Shown piece by piece: positions 9,456-18,723 of a stretch of 64,000 nucleotides of DNA. How positions within the stretch are numbered: the first letter of the stretch is position 1; each line of letters begins with the position of its first letter. Below the pieces are notes generated by a model. That model worked only from the letters and a program-made list of their open reading frames with translations. It did not search any database and was not told the DNA's origin. Position numbers and translations under genes: made by a program. Where the stretch lies: contig NC_015520.1 of assembly GCF_000213255.1 (NCBI RefSeq), positions 2,721,349-2,785,348 on the forward strand, in the 5' to 3' direction. This DNA comes from Mahella australiensis 50-1 BON. Its GTDB lineage: Bacteria; Bacillota; Clostridia; Mahellales; Mahellaceae.

Positions 9456-10949
9456 ATGCAGCAAGATAGGCTTATATTGTCAATAGATCAGAGCACATCG
9501 GGCACCAAGGCGATATTATATGATAAAAAAGGCAACATTGTGGAAAACAGCTATACCCTACATAGCCAGATTTATCCCAGGCCGGGCTGGGTAGAGCACG
9601 ACGCTGAAGAAATCTATGATAAAGCTATCGAAGCCATAAAGGACGTATGCGATAAAGCCGGCATAACGAACGACGATATAGCTGCCCTTGCCATAACCAA
9701 CCAGAGGGAAACCATCGTAGCATGGGACAAATACACCGGCCAACCCATATACAACGCTGTGGTCTGGCAATGCCAGAGGGCAACCGAGATATGCGCAGAG
9801 CTGGAAGGCAAAGGCTATGGAGATATTATCAATAAAAAGACAGGGCTGCCGCTTTCACCCTATTTTTCTGCATCAAAACTGAAATGGATGTTGGAAAATA
9901 TAGATGGCGCCATGGATAAAGCCAAATCCGGCAGGCTATTATGCGGTACCATAGATGCTTGGCTCATATGGAAGCTTACGGACGGTCGCGTTCATGCAAC
10001 CGACTACTCCAACGCCTGTCGCACGCAATTATTCAATATACAGGGCCTTTCATGGGACCGTGAACTTCTCGACATATTCGGCATACCCGAATCCATGCTC
10101 CCCGAGGTCAAATCGTCTGATGAGATATTTGGGTATGCCGATAATATACCTATAACCGGCGTCATGGGCGATTCCCATGCAGCGCTATTTGGACAACGCT
10201 GTTGGCAAAAAGGCATGGCCAAGGCCACCTATGGAACCGGCTCTTCTGTTATGTTAAATACCGGAAATCAGCCTGTTTATTCACAAAAAGGCTTGGCCAC
10301 ATCTATTGCATGGAAGAGTACTCAGGGATTATACTATGTATTAGAAGGCAATATAAATTGCACCGGGGCAACGATAAAGTGGCTGGTAGAGCGCCTAGGT
10401 ATATTGTCCAGCTCAAAAGAAAGCGGCGTTATTGCCGCATCGGTAAAGAACAATGACGGCGTGTATCTGGTACCTGCTTTTGTGGGACTGGGAGCGCCAT
10501 ACTGGAACAGCAACGCAAGAGCTGCTATAACAGGCATGACTATGAGTACCGGTAGAGCCCATATAGTAAGAGCCGCTGAGGAGTCCATAGCGTATCAGAT
10601 CAAGGATATCCTCGATCTGATGATACAGGATAGTGGTATAAGCCTGCAGGAATTACGCACGGATGGCGGGCCCACTCGCGATGCCTTCCTGATGCAATTT
10701 CAAGCCGATATATTAGATATCGACGTTAGGCCCAGCCGTATCGCAGAAATTTCATCGCTCGGATCAGCTTTTATGGCAGGCTTGGCTATAGGTTTCTGGA
10801 ATATGAACGATATAGCAGCTATAGCTGATTCAGACAAGACATACAAAAGCCGTATGAGCGCACAAGACAGAGAAAGGCTTTATGCCGGCTGGAAAGATGC
10901 TGTGTATAAGACATTGTCTAAACAAGAACAACAAGGAGAGGTAAGCTGA
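9456..10949 (+). CDS. FGGY-family carbohydrate kinase, glycerol-kinase-like
   Basis: 497 residues, full length for FGGY kinases. It has the N-terminal phosphate loop LSIDQSTSGTKAI, GWVEHDAEEI, AITNQRETIVAWD, the GMAKATYGTGS segment close to GlpK, and TDGGPTRDAFLMQFQAD for the ATP domain. By sequence it is nearest to glycerol kinases, but neither a glycerol facilitator nor a glycerol-3-phosphate dehydrogenase is nearby. The transketolase and isomerase-like neighbours suggest a ketose substrate (xylulose, apulose or similar). It starts two bases after the previous stop. Confidence 0.85.
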   Translation: MQQDRLILSIDQSTSGTKAILYDKKGNIVENSYTLHSQIYPRPGWVEHDAEEIYDKAIEAIKDVCDKAGITNDDIAALAITNQRETIVAWDKYTGQPIYNAVVWQCQRATEICAELEGKGYGDIINKKTGLPLSPYFSASKLKWMLENIDGAMDKAKSGRLLCGTIDAWLIWKLTDGRVHATDYSNACRTQLFNIQGLSWDRELLDIFGIPESMLPEVKSSDEIFGYADNIPITGVMGDSHAALFGQRCWQKGMAKATYGTGSSVMLNTGNQPVYSQKGLATSIAWKSTQGLYYVLEGNINCTGATIKWLVERLGILSSSKESGVIAASVKNNDGVYLVPAFVGLGAPYWNSNARAAITGMTMSTGRAHIVRAAEESIAYQIKDILDLMIQDSGISLQELRTDGGPTRDAFLMQFQADILDIDVRPSRIAEISSLGSAFMAGLAIGFWNMNDIAAIADSDKTYKSRMSAQDRERLYAGWKDAVYKTLSKQEQQGEVS

Positions 10950-10951
10950 CA

Positions 10952-11992
10952 TTGAAAGTAAAAGAGATAGCGGAAAAATTGAACGTATCCCCGGCTACTG
11001 TATCGTTGGTATTGAATAATAAACCAGGGGTGAGCGAGAAGACACGCCAACGTGTCTTACAGGCCGTAGCCGAGGCCGGCTATGACACCAATATTTTATC
11101 CAAACCCGCTTTACGGGATCATAAGGCCATGCGTTTCATCATATATAAAAAGCACGGTCATGTCGTAGGTGATACTCCTTTCTTTTCCGCATTGATGGAA
11201 GGTATCGATCTTGAAGCCAGAAAGAAGGGATACAGCGCCGTTATCTCCTATATAAACGATGACCAAAATAAGAATGATATATTGAGGCTCATTAAAGACC
11301 ATCCGTTAAATGGCATAATTATACTCGCCACCGAGATGGATTGTAATGATTTGCAGCCATTCATAGATATGCCGGTTCCCGTGGTGTTGTTGGATAGCTT
11401 TTGTAGAGATATACCGTTGGATAGTGTGGTCATAAACAATGTCCAAGGGGCTTATAATGCAACAAAGCACCTTATAGACAAAGGACATACCGATATAGGC
11501 TATCTGCACAGTTCAGTATGGATAAATAATTTTGATGAAAGAACGGATGGCTTTCTAAAGGCATTATCTGACCACAACATTAAATTCAATAAAAAAAATA
11601 TGTTTTCCCTAGAATCCACTCTGGACGGGGCATACAGGGACATGTTAGAGATACTACAAAGCAACGCAGATCTTCCAACAGCTCTTTTCGCAGATAACGA
11701 CATAATAGCCTTTGGTGCAATAAAAGCCTTGAAGGAGAAGGGGATCAGCATACCGGATGAGGTATCCATCGTCGGCTTCGATGATATGCCTTTTTGCAAC
11801 ATCATAGACCCGCCACTAACTACCGTAAGGGTGTATAAGCAGGATATCGGCAGGTTGGCTGTACGCAGGCTTATAGAAAAAATACGGTATAATAGCAATA
11901 TATTCGTGAATATAGAAGTTGGCACTGAACTTGTAGAACGCCAAAGCGTGTTAGACAAAACAAGAAAGGATAATAATAGAAATGGAATATAA
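10952..11992 (+). CDS. LacI/GalR-family transcriptional repressor
   Basis: 346 residues with a TTG start after AAGGAGAGG. The N-terminal helix-turn-helix reads VKEIAEKLNVSPATVSLVLNN, followed by the hinge helix region. The rest is a periplasmic-binding-protein-like effector domain ending in VSIVGFDDMPF and PPLTTVRVYKQDIG, diagnostic of the family. It probably represses both its own operon and the divergent ABC transporter by binding near 6032-6045, released by a sugar or sugar phosphate from the pathway. It overlaps the next gene by 11 bp. Confidence 0.93.
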   Translation: MKVKEIAEKLNVSPATVSLVLNNKPGVSEKTRQRVLQAVAEAGYDTNILSKPALRDHKAMRFIIYKKHGHVVGDTPFFSALMEGIDLEARKKGYSAVISYINDDQNKNDILRLIKDHPLNGIIILATEMDCNDLQPFIDMPVPVVLLDSFCRDIPLDSVVINNVQGAYNATKHLIDKGHTDIGYLHSSVWINNFDERTDGFLKALSDHNIKFNKKNMFSLESTLDGAYRDMLEILQSNADLPTALFADNDIIAFGAIKALKEKGISIPDEVSIVGFDDMPFCNIIDPPLTTVRVYKQDIGRLAVRRLIEKIRYNSNIFVNIEVGTELVERQSVLDKTRKDNNRNGI

Positions 11993-13406
11993 AATAAAAA
12001 TAGGCATGGTACCTACGAGAAGAAACATATTCAGCGCGCAGGACGCTATAAAATACAAGCGCTTAATACAGGATAAGCTCGATAGCTTGAACATAGATTA
12101 TATAGATATAGACGATATAAACGAGGAAGGCCTCTTATTTAACGAAGATGATGTCGACAAAATCATAGACAAATTCAGGGCGGCCAAAATAGACGCTCTT
12201 TTCTTTCCCCATTGTAATTTCGGATCCGAAGCGCTCGTATGCAAAGTGGCCGACGCCTTCAAGTTGCCCATACTCTTATGGGGTCCGAGGGATGAAAGCC
12301 CTCTACCCGACGGCTCAAGGCTCCGCGATACGCAATGCGGCTTGTTTGCTACAGGTAAGATATTAAGGCGCTTCGGTTTACCGTTTACATATATGCCGAA
12401 TTGTCGCTTAGAAGACCCTGTATTCGAGCGTGGCCTCAGCAATTTCATAGCTGCCGCCAATGTAGTGAAAGAGTTCAGGAATATGCGCATACTTCAGATA
12501 TCGACCAGACCGGCCGATTTCTGGACCATGATGTGCAATGAAGGTGAATTATTAGAGAAATTCGGCATAGAGATACATCCTATCTCCTTAAACGAGTTAA
12601 CCGATATGGTAGTTGAGCTTGCACAAAATAAGGACCATGAGGTAATGCAAACCGTCGGCTTTATAAAGGATAATATGGAAGTCTGCATACCCGAAGAGGA
12701 TGCTATACGCGTCGCTGCCTTAAAAGTAGCCATGAGCCGCCTGAGCAAAAAATTCAAATGCAAGGCCATAGCTATACAGTGCTGGGACGCGTTGCAGCAG
12801 GCAATACACATCATGCCCTGCGCCGCCAACTCCTTGCTAACCGACGAAGGTATGCCCGTGGCCTGCGAGACCGATATACACGGCGCCATAACGGCAGTAA
12901 TGGCGCAAGCCGCATGTATGAGCAAAACGCCGCCATTCTTCGCCGACTGGACCGTAAGGCACCCAACCAATGACAACGGCGAATTGCTGCAGCATTGCGG
13001 ACCATGGCCGATATCGCTGGCTAAAAAAGGAACCCGTGCGAAATTAGATCGCCCATTCGTTTTCCCAGAGCACTGCTCAGGGTCGGTGTCTGCTGAGATA
13101 AAAGGCGGCGAGCTATCCATCATGCGTTTTGACGGTGACAACGGCAAATATTCCGTATTATTAGGCAAAGCCCATGGCATAGAAGGCCCTTACTGTGCTG
13201 GCACATACCTCTGGATAGAAGTTGACAACTGGGTAAGGCTAGAGGAAAAACTGGTAACCGGTCCTTACGTGCATCACTGCGTGGGCGTGCATGCAGACAT
13301 ATTGCCTGTAATATATGAAGCGTGCAAGTATATACCGGGATTGCAGCCGGATTTTTATGATCCTGTAGAAGAAGACGTGAAAGCTTGGCTAAGAGGAGAG
13401 GTATAA
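11982..13406 (+). CDS. L-fucose/L-arabinose isomerase superfamily protein
   Basis: 474 residues. The fold matches the fucose/arabinose isomerase superfamily: an N-terminal Rossmann-like half (IDALFFPHCNFGSEALVCKVADAF, PILLWGPRDE) and a C-terminal half with the likely Mn2+ ligands Glu and Asp in ACETDIHGAITAVMAQA and His in HHCVGVHADI. Members interconvert aldoses and ketoses. With the FGGY kinase and transketolase this completes an isomerase-kinase-transketolase route. It is too divergent to name the sugar. Its 3' end overlaps the convergent UroD-like gene by 18 bp, so transcripts of both operons overlap tail to tail. Confidence 0.78.
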   Translation: MEYKIKIGMVPTRRNIFSAQDAIKYKRLIQDKLDSLNIDYIDIDDINEEGLLFNEDDVDKIIDKFRAAKIDALFFPHCNFGSEALVCKVADAFKLPILLWGPRDESPLPDGSRLRDTQCGLFATGKILRRFGLPFTYMPNCRLEDPVFERGLSNFIAAANVVKEFRNMRILQISTRPADFWTMMCNEGELLEKFGIEIHPISLNELTDMVVELAQNKDHEVMQTVGFIKDNMEVCIPEEDAIRVAALKVAMSRLSKKFKCKAIAIQCWDALQQAIHIMPCAANSLLTDEGMPVACETDIHGAITAVMAQAACMSKTPPFFADWTVRHPTNDNGELLQHCGPWPISLAKKGTRAKLDRPFVFPEHCSGSVSAEIKGGELSIMRFDGDNGKYSVLLGKAHGIEGPYCAGTYLWIEVDNWVRLEEKLVTGPYVHHCVGVHADILPVIYEACKYIPGLQPDFYDPVEEDVKAWLRGEV

Positions 13407-14489
13407 GTCGGCTTTTTCAATAAGCCTTGAAGCATCATCAACGCTCATAACAGGAAAAAGCAGATATAGTCCATCGCTGCCGTAACGTTTTACCAGCTTA
13501 TCCGCTTTTATTATCCACTCATCGACATCACCCTGCTCAATGCTTACCCACAAAGATTTACCGGCAGCTCTTACTTTATCATATATCGGGTACCAGAGCT
13601 CGCTGCCGCCGTCTTGCTTGCCCGCGCCCGGCGTCCACTGAAGTGCATCGAGCTCTTCCACCTGCATCAAAGCATCCAAGTGCTTTATAGCATCCATGCC
13701 GTCCAGATGATACATCGCGTAGTCCAACCTTTGACATTGATAGCTCAGTGATGGTATGAAAAATTCTTCAAACTGTTTGGGGGACATTATTGCAGAAAAA
13801 TCACATTGCACCTTAGCTATCCTGCCCGGCCCCCATATATCGAACACCGTATAGCTGCTCCCACCTTCCTCATCTTTGACAATATCATATATGGGATAAT
13901 AATACATGAAATACAGCTCATCTATTTGTCTTATATACTCTTTCACCACATCCGGCTCATCTATGAGGTCAAAGCAAAACTGCTGTGCTCCGCGCATAGC
14001 CGCGAGTATATCTATACTCTCTATTATGTCTGGTATATTCACCAAAAAATCATCGCCGGCAAGCTCTTTGCCACGTTCTATAAGCTCCAAATGCCTCTTC
14101 CACCAGTAGTTGTCCGGATCATACTTTAGCTCACCCCATTCCTTCCAATCTGGTTTGACGCATTCGGTATACCAGACTGTATCCCAGGAGAAATTCGGTT
14201 CCGAGCCAAGGTATGTAGCCATAGAACCAGGTCCTATATTTATGTCCAACGATGGAAATGACTCCGCCATAAATATATGCGTTTTGCAAAAATTTCTCAG
14301 TTCTTTTGCCCGGCGCTCCACATCTAGGTGTAAAGCTTCGGGCGTTTGCGGAGGCTCTATCTCTTCCAACGGCTCTATAGGCTTATCGCGCCGAGCTACC
14401 ACTTTCATCATAGGGCGGCCTATGCTGCCGTGTGCCCACCACGTTTTAAAATGCTCTTTCGTTTGCACCCAATTGTCTTTATATTTCAT
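13389..14489 (-). CDS. Uroporphyrinogen decarboxylase-like protein
   Basis: 366 residues with the UroD-like TIM barrel: LNINIGPG-type loop (DINIGPGSMATYLG), VNIPDIIESIDILAAMRG, PKQFEEFFIPSLSYQCQRLDYAMYHLDGMDAIKHLD and the terminal VKRYGSDGLYLLFPVMS. True heme-pathway UroDs have different active-site motifs and neighbours, so this belongs with the UroD/MtaA/CmuA-like group often found in sugar or methyl-transfer loci. Its function is unknown. It is the last gene of an operon with GH31 and an ABC transporter, 16 bp after the GH31 gene. The stop is TAG. Confidence 0.75.
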   Translation of the reverse strand: MKYKDNWVQTKEHFKTWWAHGSIGRPMMKVVARRDKPIEPLEEIEPPQTPEALHLDVERRAKELRNFCKTHIFMAESFPSLDINIGPGSMATYLGSEPNFSWDTVWYTECVKPDWKEWGELKYDPDNYWWKRHLELIERGKELAGDDFLVNIPDIIESIDILAAMRGAQQFCFDLIDEPDVVKEYIRQIDELYFMYYYPIYDIVKDEEGGSSYTVFDIWGPGRIAKVQCDFSAIMSPKQFEEFFIPSLSYQCQRLDYAMYHLDGMDAIKHLDALMQVEELDALQWTPGAGKQDGGSELWYPIYDKVRAAGKSLWVSIEQGDVDEWIIKADKLVKRYGSDGLYLLFPVMSVDDASRLIEKADLYLSS

Positions 14490-14505
14490 CTCTATCCCCT
14501 CTTCG

Positions 14506-16932
14506 CTAAAATCTCATCGTCACTGCATCGCCGTCATATATCATCGTTTTATCCGGCTTATCAGACTTCTCCACGCTTATGCCGCGGCCGACTTCCACAA
14601 GCACGACATCGAATTCTATTTCTTCCGGCATTCCCTTATATGTTCCCCGCCGATTGCCAATGGACAATTCTTTCCTGCTGTCATCCCATTTAATAGGTAT
14701 GATAGAATACTCGCCCTTCTCGTAGTTATAGTTGTCGCCCTCATCCTGATAAATATCAAATTCCCCGTCGCTTCCTGTATAAACCCTAAGCTCTATAGGC
14801 GAATTCGCCTCAGTCGCGTACTGCGTTAGCGGGCCCATGGGTACAATGGAACCGGCTTTGACATAAAGAGGCATGATGTCTATAGGCGCGGCGCTCTCTA
14901 TTAATTGACCGCCGCATAGCTTCTGTCCCGTCCAAAAATCGTACCACATACATCCTTCCGGTAGATATACGCGGCGGCTTTTTTCTATGCCTGTAAGCTC
15001 TTTGGAATCCCTCTCGTAATACATGGGTTTTGTTACGGGATTTACTAAAAAAGCTGGGCCGAACATGTATTGGTCTTTGATGTCGTAAACTTGGCCGTCA
15101 TGGCGGAAGTCGAATGCCAAAGGCCTCATAATTGTATAGTCCTCTAACGTTACTTTACCGGCCAACGAATATATATAAGGCAAAAGACGGTATCTAAGGT
15201 TTATGAACTTTACCAGCGTATCATAGAATATCTCCCCTGGTTGGCCGAACCGCCATACTTCCCTTGGTGTATCGGTGCCGTGCGAGCGAAACATCGGCAG
15301 AAATGCACCATACTGAAACCACCGGGCATATAGCTCCCTGTACCCCATATCATCGCAACCCTTTTCATACCCGCCATTCCAAAACCATTGCTCTCCATTT
15401 TTCACAAAGAAGGCGCCTATATCCAGCGTCCAATAGGGCATACCGGCAGCACAAAAATTGAGCCCGTCGGCGATTTGCTTTCTAAGCGTATCCCATCTCG
15501 CCGATATATCGCCTGACCATGTAACAGTGCCATATCTCTGCTGTCCTGCGTATGCCGAACGCGTAAGATTTAGCACGCGCTTTTCCGCCGTAACCCCTCT
15601 CTGCCCTTCATAAATCCCTTTGGAATGCTCCAGAGAATAGGCGTTTATATATTCAGGGTCCAGGTATTTTTTCATCTCCTCGGTGTTAATGAACAGACGC
15701 TGTTCGGGTTCAGGTTTGACCTTGCCATTCCAGTCGGCTTCAAATGGCTCAGTACAATCACACCACCATGCATCAATGCCATGTGAAAAAATCCCCTCAT
15801 ATGCTTGTTCCCAGTATAGCCTGCGAGCACCCTCGTCGAAAGCATTATAGGTGGCACCGTTACCTAAAAGGTATCCTTTTTCTTTCATTTCCCTGTAGTT
15901 CGATCCGTCTCCCCTCATACTAGGCCATATCGAAACCATCAAATGCACGTTCAATTGATGTAATCTTTCCATCATGGCTTTTGGATCGGGAAAACGAGCT
16001 GGATCAAAAGACTTCTGCCCCCATAGCCCATCCGGCCAGGACATCCAATCCAGCACCACGCAATCCAGAGGTACATTGCGCCTTCTATATTCTTCTGCCA
16101 CCAATATAAGCTCGTCCTGTGACTTATATCGTTCCTTTGACTGGATATAGCCATAAGCCCATTTAGGGAGCATTGTTGCTTTTCCCGTTAGCTTACGATA
16201 ACCCTCTATAATTTGATCCGCTTCAGGGCCGTATATGAAATAATAATCCATTTCATCGTCAATGTCCGTCCATACATACGAACCGTATACATCGTCACGA
16301 AAGGTCATTAAGGAATAGCTGTCGATTAAAACGCCATAACCCTTTGTAGAGATAAACATCGGCACCACAGCTTTGAGGTTCTGCTGGTAAAGATACTGAT
16401 GATGATCTCTGTAATCCAAAATCCCTTCTTCATGAGAACCGAGACCATAAATAGCCTCATTTTCCGACCACACAAAGCTCAGTTTGCTATGGTATGCCAC
16501 CCTGTCCAACTCTTGTCTCACATCTTTCACCCTGCTCCTCACGCCGTCTACAGTCTGCTCGATTTCAATTTCCGCATTATCACCGAATACAGAGCGCATG
16601 ACATTTACGACATCTAACACCTTTCCGTCATCGTCCGGCTCTTTGACCAATAGGCCGCCCTCTGCATCGAAGTATGAGAAAGCGCAGGTAGCTTTATCTA
16701 CCACTATCTTCAATCGCTCAGTCACTAAGCTTATGCTTTTATCGCTATCTTCTATATGCCAGCTGGCATAATCGCGCGCCTGAGGTACTATCATCAAACT
16801 TTCTTTAGAGCTGAACGCTGGCTCCAATGTATATGTTATATGAACGATACTATCCGCTAACGGCTCGAGCTTAAATTTCCCTCTATCGGTATTCAAAATC
16901 ACACTATTCTGATCTTCCTTCGTAACAAACAT
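14506..16932 (-). CDS. Glycoside hydrolase family 31 alpha-glycosidase (alpha-xylosidase/alpha-glucosidase)
   Basis: 808 residues from the ATG at 16932, which overlaps the upstream permease stop (TGATG) and has GTGAAAGG before it; a longer frame starts inside the permease gene and is rejected. The N-terminal galactose-mutarotase-like domain contains GLGSHEEG. The catalytic barrel has nucleophile Asp in DAWWCDCTEP and acid/base Asp in TWSGDISARWD. The C-terminal beta domains contain PLYVKAGSIVPMGP. No signal peptide, so it should act on imported oligosaccharides, consistent with its place in an ABC transporter operon. Alpha-xylosidase or alpha-glucosidase cannot be settled from sequence alone. 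Confidence 0.92.
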   Translation of the reverse strand: MFVTKEDQNSVILNTDRGKFKLEPLADSIVHITYTLEPAFSSKESLMIVPQARDYASWHIEDSDKSISLVTERLKIVVDKATCAFSYFDAEGGLLVKEPDDDGKVLDVVNVMRSVFGDNAEIEIEQTVDGVRSRVKDVRQELDRVAYHSKLSFVWSENEAIYGLGSHEEGILDYRDHHQYLYQQNLKAVVPMFISTKGYGVLIDSYSLMTFRDDVYGSYVWTDIDDEMDYYFIYGPEADQIIEGYRKLTGKATMLPKWAYGYIQSKERYKSQDELILVAEEYRRRNVPLDCVVLDWMSWPDGLWGQKSFDPARFPDPKAMMERLHQLNVHLMVSIWPSMRGDGSNYREMKEKGYLLGNGATYNAFDEGARRLYWEQAYEGIFSHGIDAWWCDCTEPFEADWNGKVKPEPEQRLFINTEEMKKYLDPEYINAYSLEHSKGIYEGQRGVTAEKRVLNLTRSAYAGQQRYGTVTWSGDISARWDTLRKQIADGLNFCAAGMPYWTLDIGAFFVKNGEQWFWNGGYEKGCDDMGYRELYARWFQYGAFLPMFRSHGTDTPREVWRFGQPGEIFYDTLVKFINLRYRLLPYIYSLAGKVTLEDYTIMRPLAFDFRHDGQVYDIKDQYMFGPAFLVNPVTKPMYYERDSKELTGIEKSRRVYLPEGCMWYDFWTGQKLCGGQLIESAAPIDIMPLYVKAGSIVPMGPLTQYATEANSPIELRVYTGSDGEFDIYQDEGDNYNYEKGEYSIIPIKWDDSRKELSIGNRRGTYKGMPEEIEFDVVLVEVGRGISVEKSDKPDKTMIYDGDAVTMRF

Positions 16933-17759
16933 CAACCTTTCACCGCCCCCGATGTCATCCCTGACACGATTTGATTCTGACCTAACAGGTAAACAATAAA
17001 AACCGGCAGACATGTTAATACTATATCAGCAAATACCAGATTCCATTCGGATTCATAACGGCCAAAGAAGCTATAAACGGCCAACGTCATAGGCCACTTG
17101 CTCGCGGTATTTAGCATATATAATGGCGTTATAAAATCATTCCATGCACCCATAAACACCAGCAACATGACTGTGACTAATACCGGCTTTAACAAAGGAA
17201 ATATAATACTGAAAAACATCTTCCATGGCCCTGCGCCGTCAATAACGGCGGCCTCATCTATCTCCCTCGGTATCGTCCCGACAAATCCATAAATGATAAA
17301 TACGCCGAATGGCACCTGCATGGCGGTATATAATATTATCAACCCAATTCTGGAATTGATAAGGTGCAAAATCTGCATCACCTTCATCAATGCCACAAAA
17401 TTTAACGGAAGCATGATGCCCAAAATGATGAAGAAATAAATAAATTGATTCAATTTAGTCCGCCTTCTGGCTAACACAAAAGCAGCCATCGAGGTTGCCA
17501 ATATAGTAAATACCATGGTCCCCGACGCATATAATATGCTATTCAAAAATGATTGTACTAATTTCCCTTTTTGTATAACCGTTATATAATTTTGCCATTG
17601 AAATTCTTTGGGAAGTGCAAAATTCATCAAAACCGCTTCCTGTTTGGTTTTGAATGAATTTATTATAACCAACAAGAACGGTATCAGTATAGCCAAGCTC
17701 AATATACAAGCTATACCCTGTTTTATTACATTTGATACTGTAATCTTATTTTGGTTCAT
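16932..17759 (-). CDS. Carbohydrate ABC transporter permease, MalG type (second operon)
   Basis: 275 residues, six membrane spans, EAA loop EIDEAAVIDGAGPWKMFFSIIFPLLKP, ending GMTSGAVKG. It overlaps the MalF-type gene by four bases (ATGA) and the GH31 gene by one base, so the three are probably translationally coupled. No ATPase gene is present in the operon. Confidence 0.93.
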   Translation of the reverse strand: MNQNKITVSNVIKQGIACILSLAILIPFLLVIINSFKTKQEAVLMNFALPKEFQWQNYITVIQKGKLVQSFLNSILYASGTMVFTILATSMAAFVLARRRTKLNQFIYFFIILGIMLPLNFVALMKVMQILHLINSRIGLIILYTAMQVPFGVFIIYGFVGTIPREIDEAAVIDGAGPWKMFFSIIFPLLKPVLVTVMLLVFMGAWNDFITPLYMLNTASKWPMTLAVYSFFGRYESEWNLVFADIVLTCLPVFIVYLLGQNQIVSGMTSGAVKG

Positions 17760-18631
17760 AACTCCACTTCCCTTCTATTCATTATTCTAACAATGAACAG
17801 TCCGATGACCGCCATGAATACAAAAAGCAGTGTAGATAAGGCCGTACCTACGCCGTAAGTGCCATCAGCAAATTCCTTGAATACAGCAGTGTTTATAACT
17901 TCGGTCATACGCCCCGGACCACCATTGGTTAACACATATATTATATCGAATACTTTTAAGCCATAGGTAATACCAAAAATTAAATTGATATTGATAGCCG
18001 GCATTAACATAGGCAGTGTAATATGCCTTAACTTTTGCATAAAAGTTGCGCCATCTATATCGGCTGCCTCATAGTAATAGTTAGGTATAGATTGCAAACC
18101 AGCAAGAAATATGGTCATGACGTAACCTATCCCTCTCCAGGCATCGACGGCATAAATAGAGGGCCAAACCCATTTAGGGTCAACAAGCCATTTTTGCGCC
18201 ATAAAATCGAGTCCGAATTTCCTTAACATTTCATTAACGAATCCTGTGGTAGGATGCAGCATAGAACGAAAAATCAGGCCAATTACGAGATAAGGCAAAA
18301 CAGAAGGGAAAAAAAGTATTGCTCTATGAACGTTTTTTGCTTTTAATCCCTCGTTTAATAAAATAGCCAAGAATAATGCCGGTATAATTTTTACTATATT
18401 AGAGATTAAAGTAAATTTTAAGGTATTCATAATATACCCCAAATAGTTTTTGTTAGATGTAAAGATGGTCTTATAATTATCAAAACCTACAAAGTTAATC
18501 TCGCTGCTATAACGATTCCAGTCAGTAAAGGAATAATAGATTCCCAAAAAGCCAGGAGCAATAAAAAGAACTGCATATAAAATTAAAGCGATATAAGTAA
18601 AATATAGCGGATAAATCTTACCTTGATTCAC
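17756..18631 (-). CDS. Carbohydrate ABC transporter permease, MalF type (second operon)
   Basis: 291 residues with a GTG start after GAGGAGAGG. It has six spans, the EAA loop EAADIDGATFMQKLRHITLPMLMP and the motif DIIYVLTNGGPGRMTEVINT. It is the heterodimer partner of the MalG-type protein downstream. An inverted repeat at 18663-18709 separates it from the binding-protein gene. Confidence 0.93.
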   Translation of the reverse strand: MNQGKIYPLYFTYIALILYAVLFIAPGFLGIYYSFTDWNRYSSEINFVGFDNYKTIFTSNKNYLGYIMNTLKFTLISNIVKIIPALFLAILLNEGLKAKNVHRAILFFPSVLPYLVIGLIFRSMLHPTTGFVNEMLRKFGLDFMAQKWLVDPKWVWPSIYAVDAWRGIGYVMTIFLAGLQSIPNYYYEAADIDGATFMQKLRHITLPMLMPAININLIFGITYGLKVFDIIYVLTNGGPGRMTEVINTAVFKEFADGTYGVGTALSTLLFVFMAVIGLFIVRIMNRREVEL

Positions 18632-18662
18632 TATCCTCTCCTCTTTCCTTTTTAAGCATAAT

Positions 18663-18709
18663 AGAGGCCGGCCACGATTAACAAGTCTCGTTTATACTGA
18701 CCGGCCTCT
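18663..18709 (-). other. Intercistronic hairpin after the second binding-protein gene
   Basis: AGAGGCCGG (18663-18671) and CCGGCCTCT (18701-18709) form a 9-bp GC-rich stem around a 29-base loop between the binding-protein stop and the permease start. The tail is not a clean T-run, so partial read-through into the permease genes is expected. Confidence 0.7.
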
Positions 18710-18723
18710 TCGTTAGCTACATA

